DNA of 64,000 nucleotides, taken from Sphingomonas hylomeconis. Lineage in GTDB: Bacteria; Pseudomonadota; Alphaproteobacteria; Sphingomonadales; Sphingomonadaceae. The position numbers and the translations under genes are program-made. The notes beneath the pieces are model-generated. The model did not search any database, was not told the origin of the DNA, and saw only the letters and a list, made by a program, of their open reading frames with translations. Location: positions 186,001 through 250,000 of the forward strand of contig NZ_JANQBK010000004.1 of NCBI RefSeq assembly GCF_025370105.1. The letters run 5' to 3'. Of this stretch, positions 9,398-18,694 are shown piece by piece. How positions within the stretch are numbered: the stretch's first letter is position 1; every line of letters starts with the position of its first letter.

Positions 9398-9984
9398 CGC
9401 TGGAGACACTCCTTCAGCTTGAGCATGCCGCGGCGCACCCAGCTCTTCATCGTGCCGAGCGGCACGTTCTGCTGCTCGGCGAGCTCGGCATAGGTCACGC
9501 CGTCGAAAAAGGCGGTGCGGATCGCCTCGCGCTGGCGCTGCTCGAGCGTTTCGAGGCACGTATGCAACTGCCGCGCGTCCTGGTCGACGATCATCGTCTC
9601 GCTGGCGAGCGGCGTGCTGTCGGCCAGCGGCGGGATGTCGTCGAGATGGCTGGTGCGCCGCGTGGCCTGCGCACGGCGCCAGTCGATCGCCCGGTTGCGC
9701 GCGATCGTGGCCAGCCAGGTGATCGGGCTGGCGCGCGACGGCTCATAGGCGCCGGCGCGCTTCCAGATGGTGAGATAGACGTCGTGCAACACATCTTCCG
9801 CGGCCTGCCTTTCGCCGCAGATACGGAAGGTGATGCCGAATAGTTTCGCCGAGGTCAGCTGGTAGAGATCACGGAACGCCGCGCGATCCTCGTCGCCGGT
9901 GCGCAGCAGCATCTCGACGAGACGCGCGCGGGCCGCGGATATGTCGGCCGTCTCGGGCGGCAGGGGTGGGCGCTGATCCGTCAC
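9394..9984 (-). CDS. ECF RNA polymerase sigma factor (SigK-like)
   Basis: 196-residue group IV sigma factor. Region 2 (about 35-105) includes QAAEDVLHDVYLTIWKRAGAYEP, with the DVLHDVYL core-binding motif, and TWLATIARNRAIDWRR. Region 4 (about 130-190) ends in the helix-turn-helix GVTYAELAEQQNVPLGTMK. Translation appears to start at the GTG at 9984. It is followed by its anti-sigma gene and then by a secreted fasciclin gene. This order resembles mycobacterial SigK/RskA with the MPT70/MPT83 fasciclin proteins. The activating signal cannot be read from the sequence. Confidence 0.93.
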   Translation of the reverse strand: MTDQRPPLPPETADISAARARLVEMLLRTGDEDRAAFRDLYQLTSAKLFGITFRICGERQAAEDVLHDVYLTIWKRAGAYEPSRASPITWLATIARNRAIDWRRAQATRRTSHLDDIPPLADSTPLASETMIVDQDARQLHTCLETLEQRQREAIRTAFFDGVTYAELAEQQNVPLGTMKSWVRRGMLKLKECLQR

Positions 9985-10051
9985 TGCGCCAATGCCTAGC
10001 CGGGTTGCGCCGGGGCCGCAATTGCCGGCCGCACGCTTCTGTTACACGGCG

Positions 10052-10585
10052 ATGGCATATCCACGGTGGCATTCGGCGGCGGCTTTGCGTAAGAGCGCGC
10101 GCATCCGCTACCGCTGCCGCGAGGAACTGGTCATCCGCATCGCCATCGCTTCCGATCACGCCGCATTCGCGCTGAAAGCCGTGCTGGCCGCGTGGCTTGC
10201 CGAAACCGGGCATGACGTGCTGGATCTCGGCCCGGTGAGCGACGCGCGCGTCGATTATCCCGATTTCGGCTACAAGCTGGCGACCGCCATCGCCGATGGC
10301 GCGGCGACACGCGGCATCGCGCTGTGCGGCTCGGGGATTGGCATCTCGATCGCGCTCAACCGCCATCCGGCAGTGCGCTGTGCGCTGGTCGGCGAGCCCT
10401 ATTCGGCGATGCTGGCGCGCGAGCATAACGACGCCAACGTGCTCGCCCTGGGCGCACGGCTCACCGGCGAGGACATGGCCAAGGCGTGCATCGCCGCCTT
10501 CCTCGCCGCCGACTTTGCCGGCGGGCGCCACGCCGGCCGCATCGATAAACTCAGCCATCCGCAGTTCGAGGAGCTTCCCGCATGA
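10052..10585 (+). CDS. rpiB: Ribose-5-phosphate isomerase B
   Basis: RpiB/LacA-type isomerase converting ribose 5-phosphate to ribulose 5-phosphate. The core begins [15 protein letters not shown], carries the catalytic cysteine in [14 protein letters not shown] and the [15 protein letters not shown] motif, and ends [16 protein letters not shown]. The start is unclear. The family normally begins within a few residues of RIAIASDH, but there is no ATG, GTG or TTG there, only a CTG at 10127 preceded by GAGGAA. ATG 10052 is the nearest ordinary start and would add about 25 unusual residues. The stop overlaps the glyA start (ATGA). Confidence 0.9.
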   Translation: MAYPRWHSAAALRKSARIRYRCREELVIRIAIASDHAAFALKAVLAAWLAETGHDVLDLGPVSDARVDYPDFGYKLATAIADGAATRGIALCGSGIGISIALNRHPAVRCALVGEPYSAMLAREHNDANVLALGARLTGEDMAKACIAAFLAADFAGGRHAGRIDKLSHPQFEELPA

Positions 10586-11898
10586 GCACCAACCCGCAGA
10601 CCCTGTCCGATGTGCAGCCCGACGGCTTCTTCACGCGCACGCTGGCCGATGCCGATCCCGCGGTGTTCGCCGGCGTCGCGCACGAACTGGACCGCGAACA
10701 GACGCAGATCGAACTGATCGCCAGCGAAAATATCGTCTCCAAGGCGGTGCTGCAGGCGCAAGGCAGCGTGTTCACCAACAAATATGCCGAAGGCTATCCC
10801 GGCAAGCGCTATTACCAGGGCTGCGCACCCTCCGATGAGGTCGAGACGCTGGCGATCGAGCGCGCCAAGCAATTGTTCGGTTGCGGCTTCGCCAACGTCC
10901 AGCCGCATTCGGGCGCGCAGGCCAATGGCGCAGTGATGCTGGCGTTGGTCAAGCCGGGCGAGACGATCCTCGGCATGAGCCTGGATGCCGGCGGCCATCT
11001 GACGCACGGCGCGCGCGCGGCGATGAGCGGCAAATGGTTCAACGCGGTGCAATACGGCGTCGATCCGGTGACGCATTTGATCGATTTCGATCAGGTCGAG
11101 ACGCTGGCGCGCGAGCATAAGCCCAAGCTGATCATCGCCGGCGGTTCGGCCTATCCGCGGCAGATCGATTTCGCGCGCTTCCGCGCCATCGCCGACGAGG
11201 TCGGGGCGTTTTTCATGGTAGACATGGCGCATTTCGCCGGGATCGTCGCCGCCGGGCTGCACCCCTCGCCGCTGCCCCACGCGCACGTCGTGACGACCAC
11301 CACGCACAAGACGCTGCGCGGTCCGCGCGGCGGCATGGTGCTGACCAATGACGAGGCGATCGCCAAGAAGATCAACTCGGCGGTGTTCCCCGGGCTGCAG
11401 GGCGGCCCGCTGATGCACGTCATCGCCGCCAAGGCAGTCGCGTTCGGCGAGGCGCTGCAGCCGGACTATAAGAGCTATATCGCCGCGGTGGTGGAGAACG
11501 CCAAGATCCTGGCGGCGACGCTCAAGGAGCGCGGCGCGGAAGTCGTCTCGGGCGGCACCGACACGCATCTCGCGCTGATCGATCTCACCCCATTGGGCGT
11601 GACCGGCAAGGATGCCGACGAGGCGCTGGAGCGCGCCGGGATCACCTGCAACAAGAACGGCATCCCCAACGATCCGCTGCCGCCGACCAAGACCAGCGGC
11701 ATCCGCGTCGGCTCGCCTGCCGGCACGACGCGCGGCTTCGGCCCGGCCGAATTCCGCGAGATCGGCAACATGGTCGCCGACGTGCTCGACGGTTTGCGCC
11801 AGAAGGGCGAAGAGGGCGATACCGCGGTGGAAACCGCGGTGCGGACGCGCGTTAAGGCGCTGTGCGATCGATTCCCGATCTACCCTGAAGGTAACTGA
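10582..11898 (+). CDS. glyA: Serine hydroxymethyltransferase
   Basis: 438-residue PLP enzyme making glycine and methylene-tetrahydrofolate from serine. The substrate/PLP motifs include [30 protein letters not shown] and the lysine of [15 protein letters not shown] that forms the Schiff base. Full length for the family. The ATG overlaps the rpiB stop, and a small membrane-protein gene and nrdR follow closely, so the group looks like one operon. Confidence 0.98.
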   Translation: MSTNPQTLSDVQPDGFFTRTLADADPAVFAGVAHELDREQTQIELIASENIVSKAVLQAQGSVFTNKYAEGYPGKRYYQGCAPSDEVETLAIERAKQLFGCGFANVQPHSGAQANGAVMLALVKPGETILGMSLDAGGHLTHGARAAMSGKWFNAVQYGVDPVTHLIDFDQVETLAREHKPKLIIAGGSAYPRQIDFARFRAIADEVGAFFMVDMAHFAGIVAAGLHPSPLPHAHVVTTTTHKTLRGPRGGMVLTNDEAIAKKINSAVFPGLQGGPLMHVIAAKAVAFGEALQPDYKSYIAAVVENAKILAATLKERGAEVVSGGTDTHLALIDLTPLGVTGKDADEALERAGITCNKNGIPNDPLPPTKTSGIRVGSPAGTTRGFGPAEFREIGNMVADVLDGLRQKGEEGDTAVETAVRTRVKALCDRFPIYPEGN

Positions 11899-11899
11899 C

Positions 11900-12070
11900 A
11901 TGGCCGATCTGAAAACCGAACTGCAATCCGATCCCAAGCTCGGCAAGAGCATGGCGAAATGGGCCGCTTTGGGTGCGGTCGTGGCGATCCCGGTGCCGTT
12001 CGTCGGCCCGATCATCGGCGCGGCGGCCGGCGCGGGCTATGCCTATTTCAAGCGCAAGAAGCAGGACTGA
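11900..12070 (+). CDS. Small glycine-rich membrane protein
   Basis: 56-residue protein: a charged N-terminus (ADLKTELQSDPKLGKSM), one hydrophobic segment (about 22-50) rich in Gly, Ala and Pro (GAVVAIPVPFVGPIIGAAAG) and a basic tail KRKKQD. The glycine-zipper-like helix suggests an inner-membrane peptide, but no function is known to me. It starts one base after the glyA stop, and its TGA directly abuts the nrdR ATG, so it is clearly part of the operon. Confidence 0.8.
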   Translation: MADLKTELQSDPKLGKSMAKWAALGAVVAIPVPFVGPIIGAAAGAGYAYFKRKKQD

Positions 12071-12532
12071 ATGCGCTGCCCCTTCTGCGGACATGAAGAC
12101 AGCCAGGTCAAGGATTCGCGGCCGACCGAGGATAGCGCCGCGATCCGCCGCCGCCGGCAATGCGAGGCTTGCGCGGCGCGCTTCACCACGTTCGAGCGCA
12201 TCCAGTTGCGCGAACTGTTCGTGGTCAAGAGCGAGAACAAGAAGGAACCGTTCGACCGCGAAAAGCTCCTTCGTTCGGTCTCGATCGCGGCGCGCAAGCG
12301 CCCGGTCGAGGCGGTGCGGCTGGAGAAGCTCGTCTCGAGCATCCAGCGCCAACTGGAAACGCAGGGTGAGAACGAGATTCCCTCCAAGCGCATCGGCGAA
12401 CTGGTGATGGAGGGGCTGAAGGAGATGGATTCGGTCGCCTATATCCGCTTCGCCAGCGTCTATAAGGACTTCCGCGAAGCGCGCGATTTCGAGGAATTCG
12501 CCGGCAACGTGACGGAGGCGGGCAAGGGGTGA
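12071..12532 (+). CDS. nrdR: Transcriptional repressor NrdR
   Basis: 153-residue NrdR, a nucleotide-sensing repressor of ribonucleotide reductase genes. The N-terminal zinc ribbon is visible ([13 protein letters not shown] ... [18 protein letters not shown]), followed by the ATP-cone (about 49-139: [20 protein letters not shown] ... SVYKDFREA). The position after glyA is conserved in many Alphaproteobacteria. The stop overlaps the next gene's GTG. Confidence 0.98.
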   Translation: MRCPFCGHEDSQVKDSRPTEDSAAIRRRRQCEACAARFTTFERIQLRELFVVKSENKKEPFDREKLLRSVSIAARKRPVEAVRLEKLVSSIQRQLETQGENEIPSKRIGELVMEGLKEMDSVAYIRFASVYKDFREARDFEEFAGNVTEAGKG

Positions 12533-13254
12533 GCGACACTCTTCCCCCGGTCATCGTCCTCGTCCGCCCGCAACTGGGCGAAAATATCGGCAAGGCGGCA
12601 CGCGCGATGCTCAATTTCGGGCTGGTCGAGATGCGCCTCGTCACGCCGCGCGACGGCTGGCCCAACCCCTCGGCCGGGCCGGCGGCAAGCGGCGCCGATA
12701 TCGTGCTGGAACGCGCGCAGGTGTTCGACAGCGTGGCGGCGGCGGTGGCCGATTGCCCGCATGTCTATGCGACGACGGTGCGCAAGCGCGGCGTGACCAA
12801 GCCGGTGGTGACGCCGGAGCAGGCGGCGGCGGCGATCCACCAGGCACCGGGGCGCTCGGCGATCCTGTTCGGCCCGGAACGCTCCGGCCTGGAGACCGAC
12901 GATGTCGCGCTCGCGCGCGAGATCATCACCGTGCCGATCAACGCCGAATTCGGCTCGCTCAATCTCGCCCAGGCGGTGATCCTGGTGGCGTATGAATGGT
13001 CGAAGGGCACGGGCCTCGCCTCGCCGCCCGAGACCGACCTGCCCGCGCCGGCGCCACAGGAGGAGCTGGACGGGATGATCGCGCAGCTCGACGTGATGCT
13101 GCAGCAGACCGACTTCTTCTACCCGCCGGCGCGGACGCCCGTCACGCGGCGTACGCTGCGGACGCTGCTGACGAAGCCGGGCTGGTCGAGCCAGGAAGTC
13201 CGCACGCTTCGCGGCGTATTGAGCGCGCTGGGCGGTAAGCGGCCACGTAACTGA
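12529..13254 (+). CDS. trmJ: TrmJ-type tRNA 2'-O-methyltransferase
   Basis: 241-residue SPOUT-class methyltransferase. The three SPOUT motifs are [35 protein letters not shown] and [17 protein letters not shown]-terminal helical extension (about 165-241) is typical of TrmJ, which methylates position 32 of tRNAs. The GTG at 12529 overlaps the nrdR stop. It could act on another RNA target within the TrmH family, but the C-terminal part favours TrmJ. Confidence 0.88.
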   Translation: MSDTLPPVIVLVRPQLGENIGKAARAMLNFGLVEMRLVTPRDGWPNPSAGPAASGADIVLERAQVFDSVAAAVADCPHVYATTVRKRGVTKPVVTPEQAAAAIHQAPGRSAILFGPERSGLETDDVALAREIITVPINAEFGSLNLAQAVILVAYEWSKGTGLASPPETDLPAPAPQEELDGMIAQLDVMLQQTDFFYPPARTPVTRRTLRTLLTKPGWSSQEVRTLRGVLSALGGKRPRN

Positions 13255-13325
13255 AAAGACGTTGAAATCTTGTTTGTCGATGCGCTTTGGTCGACTATCC
13301 AAGGTGTCATTATCTGGAGACCGCC

Positions 13326-13574
13326 ATGAAGTCGTATCTTGCCCTCGCCGCAATCTTGTTCGCGCTGCCCGCCGCGGCGCAGATCACGCCGTCGTCCTCG
13401 CCCGAAAACGAGCCGGTGGAGAAGCAGCAAAAGTTGGACGACGATCACAAGATCTGTCGTGCGGATGCGCGCACGTCCACACGCTTGGTCAAGCGGACCT
13501 GCCGCACGGTCGCCGAATGGCGCGTTATCGACAAGAACACGAACGGCGCGAACAATATCGTGCGTAATCCCTAA
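13326..13574 (+). CDS. Small secreted protein of unknown function
   Basis: 82-residue protein with a clear signal peptide (MKSYLALAAILFALPAAAQ). A short mature part holds two cysteines (HKICRADARTST, VKRTCRTVAEW) that could form a disulfide. The ATG is preceded by CTGGAGACC. Similar small Cys-pair periplasmic proteins occur in sphingomonads; no function is known to me. It converges with the chorismate mutase gene. Confidence 0.7.
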   Translation: MKSYLALAAILFALPAAAQITPSSSPENEPVEKQQKLDDDHKICRADARTSTRLVKRTCRTVAEWRVIDKNTNGANNIVRNP

Positions 13575-13607
13575 ACGCGCACCTGCTTCTCGCCAATCGG
13601 CCGGCGA

Positions 13608-13916
13608 TCATCCTCGTCGGTCGAACGCCTTCAGCTCATAGGCGATCGACGCCTCGACCAGCGCATCCCACAGATCGGCGATGACGTCGGCCGGCAGCCC
13701 CGCCGCCTCGGCAGCAGTAATCGCGTTGGACACGACCTGCGCCTTGCGCCCTTCGTCGCGCACCGCATCGCGCGCCGGCTTGATGCGCGCGGCGGCGTCC
13801 ATGTAAGCAAAGCGGCGGGCGAGCAGCGCGATCAGCTCGCGATCGACCTGGTCGACGCCGGCGCGGACCTCGATCATCGTGGTGCAATCGGGGCCGGCAA
13901 GGATCGGATCGGTCAT
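13608..13916 (-). CDS. Chorismate mutase (AroQ type)
   Basis: 102-residue stand-alone AroQ-fold chorismate mutase, converting chorismate to prephenate for Phe/Tyr synthesis. Helix 1 carries [30 protein letters not shown], with the catalytic Arg and Lys of the family. The C-terminus is [27 protein letters not shown] 13916 gives the normal family length. The longer upstream frame overlaps the rpsD promoter region and is rejected. Confidence 0.92.
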   Translation of the reverse strand: MTDPILAGPDCTTMIEVRAGVDQVDRELIALLARRFAYMDAAARIKPARDAVRDEGRKAQVVSNAITAAEAAGLPADVIADLWDALVEASIAYELKAFDRRG

Positions 13917-14138
13917 GGCCAGCGCTCTTGCCGGGGCGGGCGTGCGCTGTCCAGCACGCGCCGCGCTTGCTTGACTCCGACGCCCCGCCCGGCTACCCGC
14001 CCGCCTTCGCAAATGGCGCCGCACCCCGGTGAAGCGGTAGCCCTGCCCCGATCTCCCGAGATTTGGATAGAGCGATACCGGGTATCGATCACACGTTCGC
14101 GTGCGGTCTTGTCAGAAGCATTTGGTCTAGGAACTATC

Positions 14139-14753
14139 ATGTCGAAGCGTTCATCCGCAAAGTACAAGCTCGATCGCCGCATGGGCGAGAACATCTGGGG
14201 CCGCCCCAAGTCGCCGGTCAACAAGCGTGAATATGGCCCCGGCCAGCACGGCCAGCGCCGCAAGGGGAAGGTTTCGGACTTCGGCATCCAGCTGCGCGCC
14301 AAGCAGAAGCTCAAGGGCTATTATGGCGACGTGACCGAGAAGCAGTTCCGCGCCTGCTATACCGAAGCCGCGCGCATGAAGGGCGATACCGGCCAGAACC
14401 TGATCGGCCTGCTCGAGCAGCGTCTCGACATGATCGTCTATCGCGCCAAGTTCGCGCCGACCGTGTTCGCTGCGCGCCAGCTCGTCAGCCACGGCCACAT
14501 TCGCGTCGACGGCGTGAAGTGCAACATTGCTTCGCGTCGCTGCTTCCCGGGCATGGAGATCACGCTCGGCAACAAGGCCAAGGAAATGGCCCTGGTGATG
14601 GAAGCGCAGAGCCTGGCCGAGCGCGAAATCCCCGATTACGTCGCCCCCGACGGCGCCGCCAAGGTGACCTTCACGCGCGTGCCGACGCTCGACGAAGTGC
14701 CCTATCCGGTGAAGATGGAGCCGAATCTGGTGGTCGAGTTCTACAGCCGCTGA
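14139..14753 (+). CDS. rpsD: 30S ribosomal protein S4
   Basis: 204-residue S4, a primary 16S rRNA binder and assembly protein. It begins [20 protein letters not shown] and contains the S4 RNA-binding domain (about 95-155: [32 protein letters not shown]). It lacks the N-terminal zinc cysteines, as expected in Alphaproteobacteria. AGGA precedes the ATG. The frame is open about 168 bp further upstream, but only this start matches the family. A strong terminator follows. Confidence 0.98.
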   Translation: MSKRSSAKYKLDRRMGENIWGRPKSPVNKREYGPGQHGQRRKGKVSDFGIQLRAKQKLKGYYGDVTEKQFRACYTEAARMKGDTGQNLIGLLEQRLDMIVYRAKFAPTVFAARQLVSHGHIRVDGVKCNIASRRCFPGMEITLGNKAKEMALVMEAQSLAEREIPDYVAPDGAAKVTFTRVPTLDEVPYPVKMEPNLVVEFYSR

Positions 14754-14758
14754 GCCAA

Positions 14759-14780
14759 GGATTTAGCGCCAGCTAAATCC
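14759..14780 (+). repeat. Palindrome after rpsD
   Basis: GGATTTAGC-GCCA-GCTAAATCC, nine perfect base pairs, starting six bases after the rpsD stop. There is no following T-tract, so it may be an mRNA-stabilising hairpin placed before the true terminator at 14862. Confidence 0.6.
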
Positions 14781-14861
14781 AGCACTTATCAGCGGCTCGG
14801 CCGGCGTCGCCCAGGCGACGACCGACGGCGTGGCTTCGCCACGACGCAGCCGAAGCAAACC

Positions 14862-14896
14862 GAAAGGGCGGTCCTCGCGAGAGGGCCGCCCTTTTC
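14862..14896 (+). terminator. Rho-independent terminator of rpsD (bidirectional)
   Basis: GAAAGGGCGGTCCTC-GCG-AGAGGGCCGCCCTTTTC forms a long GC-rich stem ending in TTTT on the plus strand and AAAG/CTTTC symmetry on the other. It can therefore also serve the convergent peptidase gene ending at 14902. A smaller hairpin, CGTGGCTTCGCCACG, lies at 14829-14843. Confidence 0.85.
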
Positions 14897-14901
14897 GCGT
14901 G

Positions 14902-16890
14902 TCACATCCCCAGCGCCTTGCGCAGGAAGGCATCTGACTTTTCGAGCATCTGCGCGCGCGCTGCGGAATCGTCGAGCTGGTGGTCGAGGCCTTTGAACTC
15001 GACATACTCGACCGTCTTGCCGGCATCACGGAGGCGGTTTGCCATCAACCGCGACTCGGCCACGCCGACATTCAGGTCCTGAGTGCCGTGAAACAGCAGT
15101 ACCGGGGCCTTGATGCGCGCCGCGTTCAAGGCAGGTGATCCTTGCCGCACGTGTGGGCCATTGCCGATAAACGCATCGACCAACGCAAAATTGGAATAAT
15201 CTCGCGACTCGCCACGCAGCGTTTCCAGATCGGTGACTGGCGCGATCGCGACGATCGCCTTGAACAGATTGGGATCGAGGACCGCCGTCTGCAACGCGGC
15301 ATAGCCGCCATAGGACCAGCCGACGATGCCGAGCTTGGTCGGATCTGCGATGCCCTGCTTGATCAGCCAGCGACCACCATCGTTGACGTCGCCGATCGCT
15401 ACCTGCCAGGATTTAAATCCGTTCTCGCGGAACCAGGCATCGCCATAGCCGGTCGAACCGCGAAAATTCGGCTGCAGCACGGCAAAGCCACGATTAGCAT
15501 AGAATTGTGCGAGCCAATCGAAGCCCCACTCGTCCCGCGCACCCGGACCACCATGCGGCATGACGATCGCGGGCAGGTTTTTACCGTCGCTACCGGGAGG
15601 CAGGGTCAGATAGCCCGGTATGATCGTGCCGTCCGCGGCGGGAAAGTTGACCGCCGTCACGGTGGCGAGCGCCACGTCGGCAAGTTCGGGCCGCACCGGC
15701 AACACTTCGGCCATCTGCCGCGTCTTTTTGTCGAGCAGATAGTAGCGCCCGGGATCGACATCGCTGCCGGCAAACATCAACAGCTTACTTTCGTCGGTGC
15801 TGGCATCGACGAAGCTGATCAGCGGCTTGCCGGGCAGCGCCTTGGCCAGCGAAGCGCCAAGCTTCTTGAGCTCAGGATCGAAAAACTCCGTCTGGCGCCG
15901 ATCGGTGGCATAGGACGCACCCACCACACGCCGCTGTCGGCCGATCCTGACCAGTCCATCGATATCCACGTCGGCGCGCGCGAACACCAATTCGCGCTTC
16001 ATGCTGCCGTCGAGCGACACTCTAAACAGTGCGCCGCGCCCGCCTTCGCGTTCGAAACCATAAACCACGTTGAGGCCGGCATCCACGGCGTAAGGATCGA
16101 AACCGGTCGACACGCCGCCGCCCACCATCAGCTTGCCGAACGGCAGCCATTTGTCCGAATTCACCTGTCGATAGGAATAATCGATGCGCGCGCCATCATA
16201 GCCGCCATTGGTCTTGGGCCGCATTCCCCTGATCCGGATCGTGCCATGCCCGTCGCTGATATATTCCGTCGCATCGGGGCGGGGGGATTCGACGATCTTG
16301 CGCGTGTTGCGCGTGATATCGACGAGCTCGACCCCGAGCCCCTCCCGATTCGAGACAATGTTCGAGCCCGTTTCGCCCTCGGGCACGAAGGTGCGCGACA
16401 TGAGCACCTTACCCGGTTCGCCGGTGGGCAATAGATCGATGATGTTGCCGCCATTCTGCAATAGCCCCTGCGACCGCGCATTGGTATCCACTGTGATCAT
16501 CTTCATGCCGCTGCCATCGCTGTTGATCGCGATCTGGCGCGTCGCGGATATCTTCATACCGATGTCGGCCATGTAGAAGACGTTGCACAGCAGCCGGGCG
16601 TCGGTCACCCAGCTGCATCGACTAAGGCTTTCCGGATTGCCGCTCGACCGCGCTATCGGCTGCGACGTCGTGCCGGCGACAAGGTCCACGATGGTCAGAG
16701 CCGAGGAAGCGCCGCCTGCCGCCCCGAGCAGCGCTGCCCGGTTGCCGTCAGGCGACAGACTGATCGTTTCGATCCGTTCGCGCGCGCCGAACGCTGCCGC
16801 CGCCTCGGTCGCGGTCAACTGGCGCGGTGCGGCACCGGACGACAACGGGATCATGACTGACGTCGCCAGCAGGCGGAGCAATAGTTTCAT
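14902..16890 (-). CDS. S9 family (prolyl oligopeptidase-like) peptidase, secreted
   Basis: 662-residue serine peptidase. A signal peptide (1 to about 20, ending SSGAAP) is followed by a beta-propeller-like region (about 40-400). The alpha/beta-hydrolase domain carries the nucleophile in GWSYGGYAAL (near 527), the acid in FHGTQDLNVG and the histidine in GLDHQLDD. The neighbouring residues PHGGPGARDEWGFD form the usual oxyanion-region motif. It resembles dipeptidyl/acylaminoacyl peptidases in sphingomonads. The natural substrate is unknown. Confidence 0.92.
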   Translation of the reverse strand: MKLLLRLLATSVMIPLSSGAAPRQLTATEAAAAFGARERIETISLSPDGNRAALLGAAGGASSALTIVDLVAGTTSQPIARSSGNPESLSRCSWVTDARLLCNVFYMADIGMKISATRQIAINSDGSGMKMITVDTNARSQGLLQNGGNIIDLLPTGEPGKVLMSRTFVPEGETGSNIVSNREGLGVELVDITRNTRKIVESPRPDATEYISDGHGTIRIRGMRPKTNGGYDGARIDYSYRQVNSDKWLPFGKLMVGGGVSTGFDPYAVDAGLNVVYGFEREGGRGALFRVSLDGSMKRELVFARADVDIDGLVRIGRQRRVVGASYATDRRQTEFFDPELKKLGASLAKALPGKPLISFVDASTDESKLLMFAGSDVDPGRYYLLDKKTRQMAEVLPVRPELADVALATVTAVNFPAADGTIIPGYLTLPPGSDGKNLPAIVMPHGGPGARDEWGFDWLAQFYANRGFAVLQPNFRGSTGYGDAWFRENGFKSWQVAIGDVNDGGRWLIKQGIADPTKLGIVGWSYGGYAALQTAVLDPNLFKAIVAIAPVTDLETLRGESRDYSNFALVDAFIGNGPHVRQGSPALNAARIKAPVLLFHGTQDLNVGVAESRLMANRLRDAGKTVEYVEFKGLDHQLDDSAARAQMLEKSDAFLRKALGM

Positions 16891-17034
16891 AAATCCCCCC
16901 GGATGTTGAATTTATCTTGTTCTATCATTGGCCTGGGTTCGGCAAGTCATCCTTTTCCGCCGGCCGCGACGACCTTGCCTTGGCGCCGGGTGGCTGGCAC
17001 TAGACGCGGGTCATGCCTCATTTGGGAACCAGTT

Positions 17035-18693
17035 ATGCGGTCCTCTGCTTCGCTCCTGTTGCTCGCCGCGGTGCTACCCGCTGCGATGCTACCCAGCGTG
17101 ACGCTCGCGCAAACGGGAGCCAGGCCCGCCATCTCGATCGAGACGCTGAAGACCGTCACGCAGACCCTGTCGTCCGACGCCTATGAAGGCCGCGCGCCGA
17201 CCACGCCGGCGGAGGACAAGACCACCGGCTACATCGTCGAGCGGTTCAAGCAGGCGGGATTGCAGCCGGGCAATAAGGGCAGCTGGTATCAGGACGTGCC
17301 GCTGGTCGAGATCAGCGCCAACGACGTGACGCCGCTGACCTTCACCGGGGGCAAGACGCCGGTCTCCGCCGCGTATCGCCGCGACCTGGTGATCGCGACC
17401 TACCGCGTCACGCCCAAGGTGGCGATCAAGGACAGCGACGTGGTGTTCGTCGGCTACGGCGTCAACGCGCCCGAGCGCGGCTGGAACGATTATGCCGGGG
17501 TCGATGTGAAGGGCAAGACGGTGGTCATCCTGATCAACGATCCCGATTGGCAGACGGCGGGGCTGCAGGGCGATTTCGGCGGCCGGGCGATGACCTATTA
17601 CGGGCGCTGGACCTACAAGTTCGAGGAAGCCGCGCGGCAGGGCGCGGCGGCGGCGATCATCGTCCACGATACCGAGCCCGCCGCCTACGGCTGGGGCGTG
17701 GTGCAATCGTCCTGGACCGGGCCGCAGCTCGAGCAGGATACGCCGGGCAATCATATGGACCAGAGCCAAGCAATCGGCTGGATCCAGAAGCCGGTGGCCC
17801 AGGCCCTGTTCGCCAGCGCGGGCAAGGATTTCGCGGCGCTCGCCAAGGCTGCCACGGTCAAGGGGTTCAAGGCGGTGCCGCTGGGCGTGAAGGCCAGCGT
17901 CGGCTTCACCAACACGATCCGGCGCCAGGCTTCGAAGAACGTCGTCGGCATCCTGCCCGGCACCAGCGCGCCGGACGAGGTGGTGCTCTATTCGGGGCAT
18001 TGGGATCATCTCGGCCGCTGCGACGCGGTGAAAGGCGACGATATCTGCAACGGCGCGGTCGACAATGCCTCGGGCATCGCCGGGCTGGTGGCGATCGCCG
18101 AGGCGTCGGCCAAGGCCGGGGCGACGCGGCGCAGCCAGGTGTTCCTGGCGGTGACCGGCGAGGAATCGGGGCTGCTGGGCTCGAAATTCTATGCCGAGAA
18201 CCCGGTCTATCCGCTCGCCCGGACGGTCGGCGGGGTCAACATGGACGGGCTCAACGTGGTCGGCAAGGCGAAGGATTTCGTGCTCGTCGGCGCGGGCAAA
18301 TCGGAGCTCGAGGATCTGGTCAAGCCGATCGTGGCCAGCGAGGGCCGGGTGATCGGGCTCGAGCCGACGCCGGAAAAGGGCTATTACTACCGCTCCGACC
18401 ATTTCAGCATGGCCAAATTGGGCGTGCCGATGCTGTACGGCGAGAGCGGCGACGATCTCGTCGTCGGCGGCACTGCCGCAGGGCGCGCGGCGGCGGAGGA
18501 TTATACCGTCAACCGCTATCACAAGCCGCAGGACGAATATGACGCGACATGGAAATGGGACGGCGCGGTATCCGATCTGAATATCTATTACGCGCTCGGC
18601 CACCGCCTGGCCGCGGGCACGGCCTGGCCCAACTGGTATGCCGATGCCGAATTCCGCCAGATTCGCGACCAAAGCCGCGCCGGAGCCAAGTAA
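17035..18693 (+). CDS. M28 family zinc metallopeptidase, secreted
   Basis: 552-residue aminopeptidase-type protein with a signal peptide (1 to about 26, ending SVTLAQ). The protease-associated insert lies about 150-260, and the M28 catalytic domain follows. The ligand motifs are visible: YSGHWDHLG, GAVDNASGIAG, VTGEESGLLGS, VNMDGLNVV and YYRSDHFSMAKLG. ATG 17035 starts the signal peptide; the longer open frame upstream is rejected. It reads into aguA with a single base between the stop and the next ATG. Confidence 0.95.
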   Translation: MRSSASLLLLAAVLPAAMLPSVTLAQTGARPAISIETLKTVTQTLSSDAYEGRAPTTPAEDKTTGYIVERFKQAGLQPGNKGSWYQDVPLVEISANDVTPLTFTGGKTPVSAAYRRDLVIATYRVTPKVAIKDSDVVFVGYGVNAPERGWNDYAGVDVKGKTVVILINDPDWQTAGLQGDFGGRAMTYYGRWTYKFEEAARQGAAAAIIVHDTEPAAYGWGVVQSSWTGPQLEQDTPGNHMDQSQAIGWIQKPVAQALFASAGKDFAALAKAATVKGFKAVPLGVKASVGFTNTIRRQASKNVVGILPGTSAPDEVVLYSGHWDHLGRCDAVKGDDICNGAVDNASGIAGLVAIAEASAKAGATRRSQVFLAVTGEESGLLGSKFYAENPVYPLARTVGGVNMDGLNVVGKAKDFVLVGAGKSELEDLVKPIVASEGRVIGLEPTPEKGYYYRSDHFSMAKLGVPMLYGESGDDLVVGGTAAGRAAAEDYTVNRYHKPQDEYDATWKWDGAVSDLNIYYALGHRLAAGTAWPNWYADAEFRQIRDQSRAGAK

Positions 18694-18694
18694 G

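Noticed and set aside
12878..13254. Possible mobile element or prophage traces anywhere in the window
   Set aside because: No transposase, integrase or phage structural gene is recognisable; the HNH protein at 49072 belongs to a conserved chromosomal family.
13971..14138. Extended N-terminus for ribosomal protein S4
   Set aside because: All S4 proteins of this type start at [13 protein letters not shown] 14139 has AGGA.
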